Assembly (NCBI GenBank): GCA_020631735.1 | Contig: CM036160.1 | Coordinates: 116,108,680 to 116,172,679, forward strand | Length of the DNA: 64,000 bases | Direction of reading: 5' to 3' | Source: Saccharum officinarum | Taxonomy: Eukaryota > Streptophyta > Magnoliopsida > Poales > Poaceae | Part shown: piece after piece, positions 20,965-31,318 of the stretch | How positions within the stretch are numbered: the stretch's first letter is position 1 | Layout: each line of letters begins with the position of its first letter | Position numbers and translations under genes: made by a program | The notes under the pieces: generated by a model | Databases searched by the model: none | Seen by the model: the letters and a program-made list of their open reading frames with translations, nothing else | What the model was told of the DNA's origin: nothing

Positions 20965-21130
20965 CACCCGCCTCCTCCCCACCGCACGCCGCACACGGGC
21001 TCGGCAGCCCGAAATCATCCCGGTTTCCGCCCAGAAACCGCGGTCCGCACGAGATATTTCCTCTCCTCTCCTTTCCCCTCGTCCGTCCGCACGCCCGAAG
21101 CGAAGCGAAACAACGCCAGGCGAGGAAAAG

Positions 21131-21277
21131 GTAAGGCAAGCTACTGCCTGCTGCTGCGTGAAGCTCTCTCAGATCCGTGGCGCTAACGAACCGGGAGGGA
21201 TCGATCCCCTTCCGGTTCCGGATCTGAGCCAACTGCCGACAAGACCTCGAGCTGATTGATTGCTGTCTGTGTTCCAG
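21131..21277 (+). other. Probable 5'UTR intron of the ERD15-like gene
   Basis: Donor AAAAG/GTAAGG at 21131 and acceptor TGTTCCAG/GGC at 21277 enclose 147 bp with a T-rich stretch near the end. The placement is inferred from the splice sites alone. cDNA would settle it. Confidence 0.6.
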
Positions 21278-21323
21278 GGCGAGAGGAGCAGCAGATCGAG
21301 GAGCGACCTGAGCTGAGAGGAGG

Positions 21324-21794
21324 ATGAGCACCGTGGCAGCCATGGCGTCGTCGTCGCTGAACCCGAACGCGCCGCTCTTCATCCCGGCGGCGTACAGGCA
21401 GGTGGAGGACTTCTCGCCCGAGTGGTGGGAGCTCGTCAAGACCACCGCCTGGTTCCGGGACCACTGGTTCCGCCAGCACCAGCTCCACGAGGCCGCCTAC
21501 GACGCCGCTGCCTTCTCCACCGCCGACGACTTCGACGTCGCCGCGCTCCTCCCCGACGACTCCGTCGACCTCCTCGACACCGTCGACCTCTTCTACGCGC
21601 CCGACGTCCACCAGGTCGCCAAGCCGGCGCCGGCGCTGCTGCCTGGGTACGACCTCGACGTGCTCAGGGCGCTGAGCCTCAGCTCCCCCAGGGCCGCCGC
21701 CGTCGTCGCCGCGCCGTCGCCGCGCGCCCAGCAGCAGCAGAGGTTCGCGGACAAGCCGGCGTACCACGCCGGCGCCATCCACCAGCCTCGCTAG
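21324..21794 (+). CDS. ERD15: ERD15-like (early responsive to dehydration 15) PAM2 protein, 156 aa
   Basis: Small acidic plant protein that binds the MLLE domain of poly(A)-binding protein through a PAM2 motif and tunes ABA and stress responses (family knowledge). Seen: the PAM2 motif [20 protein letters not shown] at about residues 10-29, followed by the family-specific [20 protein letters not shown] block. An acidic Asp-rich middle ([21 protein letters not shown]) and a C-terminal block ending GAIHQPR follow. Single coding exon. The first ATG (21324) is chosen. A second in-frame ATG at 21342, in a good GCCATGG context, could also serve and keeps the whole PAM2. TATA at 20959. It is convergent with UBP24 downstream. 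Codons are strongly G/C-ending, as for many grass stress genes. Confidence 0.93.
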   Translation: MSTVAAMASSSLNPNAPLFIPAAYRQVEDFSPEWWELVKTTAWFRDHWFRQHQLHEAAYDAAAFSTADDFDVAALLPDDSVDLLDTVDLFYAPDVHQVAKPAPALLPGYDLDVLRALSLSSPRAAAVVAAPSPRAQQQQRFADKPAYHAGAIHQPR

Positions 21795-22380
21795 AAGAAG
21801 AGCGCTTCTTCTCCTGCTGCCACCATGGCTGCTGTGCCTAGTCTAACCTCAAGCAAGGCTAGTCTGTTTCTGTGTATACGACTAAAAAAACAGAGGGGAG
21901 ATTCGGCCAAGGCGGCAAGTGCTCTCTCCTCGTAGCTAGTTTTTCTCCTGTTCAGCTCACTTCTTGTTCATCCAGCCGTGTTAGAAAACAAAAAAAAAGG
22001 GACGGAGTTATGTACTATTCCTCCTCCTCCAGTTGAATATATGATGGCAAGCAGTCTGATCTTTATAACTCTTCGCCAGGTGCTTCTTGTTCGTCAGGGG
22101 CGAAGCTAGAGCATCAAGGACCCGAGTGCACACTTCATAAGCATAATGATTATCTTTGTACAGTGACGGTACATAAACAGTAGAACTACAGAAATTTTTA
22201 CCATGCAAAATGCTGGATCTGAGATATTAATAGTTAATTCAGAAAAACAACCAAAATTTACGTGGTCTGCAGGACAAAATACATATTATGCCGAAGTCCT
22301 TGATGAGTCAAATACCCATAATAGAAGTACTAGTTAGAAGACTAAATATGTCGAGAAAAGATGGATTCAGAACTGAAAAA
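21795..22380. other. ERD15 3'UTR and intergenic spacer
   Basis: The 3'UTR runs on from the stop codon. A-rich ACTAAAAAAAC and AGAAAACAAAAAAAA stretches (21880-22000) are candidate polyadenylation regions. No further gene is recognised. Confidence 0.5.
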
Positions 22381-22382
22381 CG

Positions 22383-22498
22383 ATAAAGGCCCTGTTCTGC
22401 TGATCATGTTTCGGCTTGTTTCAGCTTATTCTCTCTCACAGAACACTATTGAATCAGCCGAAACCAGCCGGCTTTTCCACCAAGCCGAGCCAGCCCAA
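22383..22498. mobile_element. Short MITE-like repeat
   Basis: Begins GGCCCTGTTCTGCTGATC. It contains CGGCTTGTTTCAGCTTATTC, then the partly complementary GAATCAGCCGAAACCAGCC. It ends CCAAGCCGAGCCAGCCC. This resembles a common grass foldback element. Ends are approximate. Confidence 0.45.
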
Positions 22499-22576
22499 AA
22501 TATGAAAGTAGTGCATCACCTTAGTATTTGTGATCTCTCATTTTCTTGAAGCGATCCACTGCAGCATCATTGGTAA

Positions 22577-22831
22577 CTTTCTTCTTAGGATGATAAGCAC
22601 GTATATCTTTCTTTCTTACTGAATCTCTCATTTAGCAGACACTTTCTTCTTAGGATGATAAGAACGTATATCTTTCCTTTTGCCTGGATCAAATTGGATC
22701 TCCTCCTCCCAATTGATTTCCTTTGGAGCTGAAACACGAACATTGGTTTCTTGCTGACGAGGTTCATGAGAAGTATTAGCATTGCTAATAGGCCTCTGAT
22801 TGCTAACATCATCTGGGGCTTTCCTTTTCAA
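22577..22831 (-). pseudogene. hAT-type (TTF domain) transposase fragment
   Basis: 67-codon frame starting MKRKAPDDVSNQRP and continuing INWEEEIQFDPGKRKDIRSY. This resembles the N-terminal entry into the TTF-type zinc-finger domain of plant ZMYM1-like hAT transposases, which read DPGLRKPI at this point (recalled, not searched). A block of about 45 bp (TTTCTTCTTAGGATGATAA...) is repeated at 22577 and 22641. The rest of the transposase is absent. Confidence 0.4.
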
Positions 22832-23120
22832 CCACCTGTGTCCATAAGCTTACCTGCCATTGCACGTTATTCCAAAGAATTAAGTGAGCAAAAAAACAAA
22901 TATTTCATTTGATCAAAGAGCAACTTGGCGATGAGCAGAGCAACTTGGCGATGAGCTCCGGCAGTCCTGCTGGCGCGGCAATCCGCTGGCCATGAGCCCG
23001 TGATCCGTGAGCTGTGAGCGGCGTTTCCCCCCCTCGCGATGGTCACAATTTTGGGCAGGTGAAGCGACAGCCTTGCCCACTCCGGCTGTCCGATCATAGT
23101 CGCTGTAGAGTTACAGCCGC

Positions 23121-23378
23121 AGTCAAAGTTTCTACGTGAAGGAAACGATACGTCATGCGTTCAGCATTTAGTCTATTCCCTCGACATCCTAGCTGGGCAG
23201 CCGCATGGCAAGATTGGCCTGCTTGTGGCCTGTGGACGCATCAAGCATGGATTCACGGTGGTGCACATGTTTGGTCCACGGTGGTGCATAAGAGGTAAAA
23301 TTTACTTCATGTTAACTTGTATTTTGATTTTACCATGGTGCCGGTGCACTCGGGTCAGCCCACATAGCTTCGCCCCTG
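23121..23378 (+). repeat. 258-bp patch shared with 15719-15976
   Basis: Second copy of the patch, same length and orientation. Its left flank (GTAGAGTTACAGCCGC) and right flank (TTGTTCGTTGTTCC) differ from those at 15.7 kb. Sequence to the right (23380-23700) continues as non-repetitive DNA without a recognised gene, so this may be the donor locus. Confidence 0.8.
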
Positions 23379-23379
23379 T

Positions 23380-24699
23380 TGTTCGTTGTTCCTCCGTGTG
23401 TGCCTGTGTTTCAGTGTGCTCTCTGATTTGGGAGTTGGAAACTGTGTTCTCTGTCTGCTGAACTCTGCTGATGGTGACTTTACTTCTCGCCCTGCCCTTA
23501 GGCGATGCCATCATCCATGGTGATTACAAGCGGTTGGTGAAGGAAGATTGGGGGCAACTGGTTTCCTGGTTCTTGGGGAAAATGGTGGTGGTACGAGCAC
23601 CATCAAGTCCCTCAAAGAGTGCAAGAGAGTACAGTACTACAGTGTGTATAGCTGTTGAAAATGGGATTGAAAGCTCGGTTGCTACACTTTAAGCAAATAA
23701 TTGTTGCAGAAATGTGACACGAAGTAATGCTACACGAAACTGCTTCGGAATTGATCTGTGGAGCGGAAATTGTCGGTAGGCACTGTATTGATGAGTCGAT
23801 CGTTGCCCGGTCTATTTCTCAGGTCGCTTCATTTCCGTCTCTGCCTCGCTCTATGGTGGTTCTAAAACAGAATTTGCCTAGTACCACAAAGCAACCTACT
23901 ATGTATGACCGCCAGTTGCACTGGTATAACCGATGGTAGTTTAACAACAGATTGCAACAATATCGCATAGATTAGCTCAGTTTGCTGTACATTTGCGATA
24001 TCATCAGATTGCCTATGTGGCAACCACTTCAGTCTATTCGTCACACTTGTCCTCTCTTGGAATATTGTTTCAACAACCAACTGCATTTAGAAGCCAGGTT
24101 TCTGTTGGCACAGTGTATATAAATCATATGAAAGACTTTGCAAGCCACAACAAAACTTCATGTCGGCAGTACACCTTTCCTACAGCCGTTAGAATCCATG
24201 AAAGGGATACAACACCTTCTAAATGAAATTATCTGAAGCTTTCCTAACATGCTAATCATGCTTGCAAGGCACATATACCAGCTGACATTGTCGACACCCA
24301 AAGACAGGGCACATGGCACGCTGATGGCAATGTCTTCTTCTCAACAACCAATTCAGAGAACCATGGCATGCAGCATGCCACATGCAACCAATCACACCAC
24401 CATTTCAGCAGCTGTCAGCAACAGGGGTGACCATGATTAACATCCCAGGATTACTTCGCTGGTCATTACAATGATGAGCAGTTGAATTTTACAGAACCTC
24501 AAAATGGGCTGAAGACAAATCCCCCTCTCGCTATATGACCAAGCATATATAATAATAAACACAGGCAGCACCAAGGTACTTCACATAAATACTCTGCTGT
24601 TACTCGGCGGCTACATTAACAGGACGATAGTTAGATGGTATATCTGGCTGTTTAAGCAGCAGCAATACGAAAGAGCAACTAATCAACTACGTAGTGCTT
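23380..24699. other. Downstream flank of UBP24
   Basis: No gene recognised. The part next to 24700 will include the UBP24 3'UTR (minus strand). Short frames here have no family resemblance. Confidence 0.5.
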
Positions 24700-27600
24700 T
24701 CACACTTGTTTGTAGAAGAGGACATATGCTTGGTCATGCAAGACATCGTTCTCGCCAACGGGCACAACAGCGTCATCGTCGAAGCGAAGCCATTGCCCGT
24801 TGGCATGCTTTGCGTGAGCAGTGTAGTGCCCCCTGTAAGGATCCCTCCCATGATGAGTGATGGTTGCAACAAGCTCATAATTTCTACCCTGTATACAACA
24901 AAGACAAACAGTTAGATCAAGTGACTCGGTAGTACCAATCAATTGTAATGTCATTTCAATGTGTTACGACCACATGATCGCTGTACAAACTCAATTCATG
25001 CTGAAAGATACTGATACTAAATGTCAAACAATCAGGACGACAGATGCAACTATATAGAGACATAAAAGCATGCCTGCACCTACAAACCCATAGAAGATGT
25101 CACAAATATGTTGAGGAAAAACATATTTACAAATGCATGTCGGGCAGATTATCACCTCTGTTGATGGTGAGCTCAGCAGATCACGACTAAGAACCAGTTC
25201 TTTTGGAAAGTGAAGTGGCTTATAGACTTCAGTGCTCCCATGATTTCCATAGCTGAACCTCTTCAAGTGCAGTATCATTATCTTTGAAAGCGCGTGTATC
25301 TTGAATGATTTTCTAGCTGTCACCAAACCAGCCTGCAAGATCAAGTTTGATACTACATTATAATTGTAGCTGACTGCAATAAGTTACTGTGTCTGTTTAA
25401 TGAAAGAAGTGCTGCACTATGGCACCCAAAATAGATAAAATGGAGAAAAGTACAGCTCAGGCTAAATTTAACTTATAGCAATTTCAAAGGAAAAGCCCAT
25501 TAATAAATAGAAAAATGTTAACATGTCATAAACCCACCTTAAATAGAGGCACGAATAAAAAAATCATAAAAAACATTCTAGAAATGCATCTAAAGGTAAA
25601 ACAAACTAGAAGATGTATATTTCGCAGTTTTGTCTTTTCAAGCAGCTCGCTAGCAAAATGCATTGCACGACATCACTTGTATTGTGTGATGATGAAATTG
25701 GATGCTAAAAATATACTAATACTAAACACAAAGGTGACAAGGTAGATACCTTTCCAGCAGCTGTTCTGTATCCTTCCAAAGATTCAGGAGTAGAGAACAG
25801 ACGAAGTGCATCATTAAGTGTCTGAACAGCATCTGGGAATATATCAAGATGGAGCAGTAGGAAGGGCTGAACAGTAGCTGATGCCTTGTTACCTGGAAGG
25901 TGTATTCATCAGTATACAACACTCAAAAGATGGAAATGAAACAGCACAAGTGGGCCTACTCAAACATAAGTTTCAGCCCATCCCTATGGTGAATAACTAA
26001 TGCGATCATGATATCATATTCCATTGGAGAAAATAGAAGCATCTGAATGGGGGCAGTTTTAACTTAGCAAGGTAGCTGGGTAAGTGCTGAGATGCATTCG
26101 TGCATTATTATCAGTATAAAACTTCAATGGCAATGACAACAACGTAGAATTACCTTACAGGACACAGAAAAGCGCTAGATCCTTTCTCATTATATCAAAC
26201 GGCTAACATAGACACTTCATTAATCGACAACATGTAGAATGCTCTTGAAACATGAACTATTGACCCTGATATTGGGCTGGTTAGAGACGAAAAAAAAGGA
26301 ATGACAGCATGCACAGCAGGAGGCAAAAGATGACAACAACCAGATAAACAGGGAATGTGTTCATGGAAACATGATGTGGGCATAACAAATCAAGAAAAAC
26401 TGAAAAAAGCACAAGTTTCCAAGTTCTTTCAAAGAGATATAGCTAGATAGATATACAGTTCTTTACAGAAAAACTGAGTCATCTCCCTCAGGACAAGACA
26501 AAATTACCTGCAGCTTTCACAACACTCTGTAGCTGCCCTCCAAATATAGCACTTAGCTCAGAGGGAACAAAACTCTGAGTTCTAACTATTGCAGATTTGT
26601 TCTTTCGTCCAACTGTCTCCCAAGCATCATCATCCACGGAAGAAACAACCATACCCTCCTTTGAATTTGATCCATTGCCATTAAGCTTCAGCAGTTCATC
26701 ATGCATTCTGTCCATGGCAAAACTTAAAAACTCTTGAGCATCTTCCTGCCTGCAGAGCGCAAAAGTGCATATAGCATCACAAACTAAACCAAAAGCTTCA
26801 TTGCAAGGGAGACAACAGTTTATAAAGGACATTAACAAACAAAATTAAAAAGATAACAACATGCTCAATGTATTTACAAAAAACTGTCAGAATAAACTCG
26901 ATATTGATGCCTATGGTCACCATGAAAGGCCCACAGACCATTTAAGAGGTGAATTTGGCATTTGGGAGACTCTGAAAATGATCATGTGACCATGATTGCA
27001 AGCAAAGCTTGCAACATAGATACACAAGATTTGAATCAGCTAAAATCCTGTAAATATGTAGTTGTCCAGGCCTTACTTAATGAGATGGTCCAGGTCTTGC
27101 TACTTGGCTACTTGCTACTCAATGAGATGAATCCTTAATGGCCTAAATGCTACATTTGATTCGGAATCCACAACTTGAGGAGTTTTGCTCAAGGAAAAAT
27201 ATACCAAAGAACCAATGTTCAAAAAGGCGACGTTAGGCAGTCGCCTAGGCGCGACTAGACGCTAGGCAAGGGGGTCCTGCCTGGCCTAGAGGGGTAGGCA
27301 GACCCCTAGGCGGGCAGAGCGCCTCCGCAGCGAAGGGCGCTGCTTCCGCGACGTTTCAGCGGCGAGGAAGCGGGCAAGGCGGCGCAGAAGCGAACGAGCG
27401 CGCGCGCGAAAAATTGGCAACATCGAGCGAGCGTGCGAGCAGCAGACATCAGGCGCGGGAAAAGGAATCCACGGACAGCTGCTGCATAGATATACTCGAG
27501 AAGACGACACACAGGGGGAAAGGAAGGCCGCCGGCGAGCATCAAGTGCCCGCATCCGCTGGTCTCCCTCTGCGCCAGGCTGCTGGTCCCGCCAGCCGCTC

Positions 27601-29716
27601 CCCTCCGCGCCGTGCACGTGCTGCCCCTCTGCTCACGCCGGCCGCTCCCCTCCGCGCCGAGCTGCTGCTCTGTTCCCGCCGGCCCCTGTCCTTCCCGCTC
27701 CTCTCTCCCCTGCTGCTGCAGGTAAGCACGTAGTTCTGCCATCCCCTGCTCCTCTCTCCTCTGCTACCTCCCTCCCTGGATTGTTTGGTTGCTCGGTCTG
27801 AAACTCTGAATACCTCTGAACTCTGAACTTCCAGTCACTGCTTCCTCCCTCCTTGGTATGCCTGCTATAGATCTGTAAGACTGTAATGTTGTTACTTGTA
27901 TTTTATTTTGTACAGCTCACTGCATGAATCTATCTGTTCTACAGACTTCAAGTGCTAGCGTGGCATGTTTAGCTGATTGCATCTATCTGTATTGCCTGAA
28001 TGTTATGAGCCCATGACTGCATCTATCTGCATTAGCTGAACATGGGAGCCTCTGAATGCCTGGTATTTGTTAGTTGTTAGTCTGAAAAGTCTGAAATCTG
28101 AATGAACACTTGGCTGATATACACATTGAATGCAAATTTAGTAAAATGCCTAGGCTCGCCTAAGCTCGCCTAAGCTCGCCTAGGCTCTAGGCGGTGGGTC
28201 ACCGCCTAGAGACCACCTAGCGCCTGTTTGAATATTGCAAAGAACAGAACTACCTTGGCCGAGCAGTTACTCCAGCAGGCACATCTGGTGTAAAGTTTCT
28301 GAGAACAGCATCAAACATGGCAGGATTAAGTGGTTTTGCAGCAACAGTAATAGCCTTCTCATTTTTCTTGATAACTGACTCGTCAGCCACATCAAATTGA
28401 GAGATCAACTCAACAAATGCACTCAGAGTTGGGTAGCCAACCTAAAATGAAAGAAGTGGTCAGAACAAAGGAAATCAAATAAGCGCCAAAATTGCATCAG
28501 GCCGATTTGATTAGGTACAAGTACCTTAGGTATACTACGGTTCCTCAAATCCTGCAATAGGTGGACAAAAGGCGAGCATGAAAGCAATGCCTGCAAAGTT
28601 GCATTCAGAAAGCAGATATTTCCTGTGTTCCTCAAACCATGTGGAAGCAAGGGCATGTTCTGAGAGGCCTTCTTATTTAGGCTAGTGACTGCCTCTTCTG
28701 CTGGAGCTGCAACAATGGGTGTATCGACAATTGGGCTACCATTTCCAGTAATTTCCCTTTCCTTGTCTAACTTTCTGCTCTGAGTGGGTTCGATGCCATC
28801 CTTGTGCACCTCCAACGTCATTTGTGGTGTTGGATTGCTGATGCTTTTGACAGGCACAACTGGTGGGACAACAGTCTCTGTCTTCTTCACATTCTCAAAT
28901 ACACCATTGTTAGCAGGAACATTAACAGGGGGGCATCCATTAGCAAGAACTGGTCCGCCATTTGGAAGGCTTGATCCTGCAGCTTTCTTTTCATTACCGC
29001 ATGCATTCTCCTTTGCGATGGCACTGGTCTCGCCATTTGCTGATTTTGCAGGAAGAACAACACTTGAAATAGATATCTTCTCTAAATTCAGCACTGAAAA
29101 GTTCAGGGTGCCAAACTGGATCTCCGTCCGCTCACATTCTTTGCTGACGCTTTTAGTTGGACTTTTGAGAGGCTGACCCTGGAACAACTTAGTCTCATCC
29201 TCCGTAAAGGACCCAAACAGCAACATCTGTATCACAACAGAGCAGCTTTTATTGTTAACAAGTAACTTATGCAGCAAAAAAAAATCTACTGCATATCAAA
29301 ATAATTGTACAGAGAGCCCTTTGGAAAGGGGCTATATGCATTTAAGGATACTTTAATTTCAGCTTTGAATTACAGCAGAATACTGCTATACTCCCACGCG
29401 CATCACACATGCTATCAATGATCATACTCCAAATGAACATCCAAATAGAGTCCATGGTTCGATACATATGAATTAATTGCTTATGCATCCAGTAACGGGG
29501 GTACGATTCATACACGCGCAGCAGCATTGAATCATCGTGCCTGCCAGGTACTACAAAACCCCCAATCCAATCTAACTCGCCCGCACCCCTAACCTTCAAC
29601 CACCCCGCCTCACTTTAATGCGCCACGCCATGGAAGCCGGACAACCAGTACCGACAGTGAAACCACGCAATTACGCCCAAACGACGACGCCAATGCAAGC
29701 ACACGGACAGTACCTT

Positions 29717-29748
<32 letters not shown>

Positions 29749-29752
29749 TCAT
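24700..29752 (-). CDS. UBP24: Ubiquitin-specific protease, UBP24/USP10 type, 7 exons, 559 aa
   Basis: Thiol protease that removes ubiquitin from proteins; Arabidopsis UBP24 acts in ABA signalling (family knowledge). Exons, 5' to 3' on the minus strand: 29752-29714, 29226-28525, 28441-28254, 26749-26508, 25892-25750, 25332-25156, 24888-24700. They sum to 1,680 bases, phases agree and every intron is GT..AG. Seen: poly-Gly N-terminus, then LLFGSFTEDE. The Cys box LRNTGNICFLNATLQALLSC has its catalytic Cys at about residue 218, followed by RQEDAQEFLSFAMD and KIMILHLKRFSYGNHGS. The His box has GHYTAHAK with catalytic His about 518 and WLRFDDDAVV with the Asp. It ends QAYVLFYKQV. The length matches Arabidopsis UBP24 (about 550 aa). 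No key residue is missing. A hAT-like element lies in intron 3. Confidence 0.93.
27213..28237. mobile_element. Non-autonomous hAT-like element (1,025 bp) in UBP24 intron 3
   Basis: Terminal inverted repeats CAATGTTCAAAAAGGCG and CAATATTCAAACAGGCG (17 bp, two mismatches) with exact 8-bp duplication CAAAGAAC (27205-27212, 28238-28245) identify the hAT superfamily. Subterminal parts repeat CGCCTAGGC and CTCGCCTAAG. The interior 27300-27730 is very GC-rich with several chance frames but no transposase. The splice sites of the host intron are untouched. Confidence 0.92.
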
Positions 29753-30800
29753 CTCGGCTGCGGTGGGGAGGCCAATCGCTGGGCACCGGAAGCGGCCGCT
29801 CGGGGTACGACCTCTTGGGAGCTCTTCTGCGACCGGGGCCAGAGGAAGCCGAGGTCGCAGGTGGGAGACATCAAAGGCGGCGGCGGCGGCCGGCGGCGCC
29901 GAGGGGGGTGGCCGTCCGCGCGGCCGACCGCACGGCAGGGTCCGGTTCGGCGCCGGCGCTGCGCTACGGGGTTCGGCGGCGGTGAGTCGGGGACGGCGAA
30001 GGCCGAAGGCCGGGGGCTTAGGTGTAGGGTTTGGGGAGGGGAGAGGCGAGGTGGGGCTGGAACTGGAAGGAAGGAGCACGGCACGGGGGCATTTGACGAA
30101 GGGTTGCTTGGGTTGGTGGTATTTGTCGATGCGGGCGGGCAATTCGTGGGCTTGGGCTGTACCTTGTACGTGGGGCGCTTTTCTTTGCAGTTGGTGAACG
30201 AACTCGCTTTGGACTACTCGCAGCGTGTGCTTAAAAAAAGGTCCATTTTAAGTCCATGAATCTGATTTGCTTCTGAACTTTAAAAAATTAAACCATACAA
30301 ATTACCTCTCTATCCTGTTTGTGGTTTCTAGACAGATTTTTATTTTTCTTAAACAAATCTCTAAATACTTAATAAGGTTATTAAACCATAGAAAATATCT
30401 CTAAGCTTCTAAAAACCTTGTCAATTATTTTCTAGATTTTTAACTAATTTTTTTTGACAAAACTGTCTTCTAAATCATTTCGAACCAGAGATAAGATGTA
30501 TCACTTTGGAATCGATAATGATAGGCCATGGGCATCCGTCCCGTCCGTACTGACTCCTTCGCGCGCCCTACGTCGCGTCGCCCACGCCTACTCTGTGCGC
30601 CCCGCCTATGTCACCCGCGCCTTGCCCACCCGCGCATCGTTGCTCACTCCCATCCGCACCCTCATCGACATTGCCCATCACAGGTAGGAGAGGCTGGAGA
30701 GAGTAGGAGGCCTGCGCCTGCGCTCCCATCCACCTCACGCTGACGGCGGGAAGGGAAGGCCCACGCCACCGCAGTTCCCTACCAGGTAAGTCGTGACCGC
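29753..30800. other. UBP24 promoter side and intergenic spacer
   Basis: 29753-30200 is a CpG-rich stretch upstream of the UBP24 start, consistent with its 5'UTR and promoter. Long frames there on both strands come from base composition. 30260-30520 is AT-rich. 30530-30790 is GC-rich and may be the outer part of the MULE-like repeat that follows. No gene recognised. Confidence 0.45.
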
Positions 30801-31318
30801 CAGCGACATGTTTTCGAGTGTTTTAGGTATTTTTAGACATGTTGCAAGCCTATGTTTCGAGTGTTTCAGTTATTTTCAGACGTATGTTTCAAGTGTTTCA
30901 TCTAGATGTTGCATATGTTGATATGACTATACATATATGTTTCAAGCATATGTTTCAGATGTTTTTAGACTTATATTGCAAGTGTTTCATCTGGATGCTG
31001 TGAAAGCATATCTGGATGTTGCATATGTTGCTAATTTGCTATGGCTATGCACGCATGTTTCAAGTATATTCATCTGTTTCCAGACGTATGTTGCAAGTGT
31101 TTTATCTGGATATTGCATATGTTGCAAGTGTATGTTCCTAATGTTTCATCTGTTTCAGGCGTATGTTTCAGTTTTTTTCATCTGAGCGTTGCAAAAATAG
31201 ATCTGGATGTAGGTGTGGAGAAAGTCTAAGCCCTCGCCCCTCGGTGGTCCAGTTGTTGCGGCCCCTTGGTGTGGCGAAGATGGAGGCCGCGGACACGAGA
31301 GCAGCGGGGACGGAATGC
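30800..31318 (-). repeat. Dispersed GCAACAT/GAAACACTTG repeat, copy 2 (split by the LARD)
   Basis: The same unit family as at 16380 but inverted (TGTTTCAAGTGTTTCATCTGGATGTTGCATATG). Its GC-rich flank continues on the far side of the LARD at about 45294-45560, so the LARD inserted into this older transposon. Confidence 0.6.

Noticed and set aside
27286..27742. Several GC-rich frames of about 100 codons on both strands
   Set aside because: They lie inside the hAT-like element in a UBP24 intron. Overlapping frames on both strands point to base composition.
29615..30259. Long frames on both strands around the UBP24 start
   Set aside because: Composition effect of the CpG-rich promoter. Only the 13 codons at 29752-29714 fit a spliced UBP24 start.
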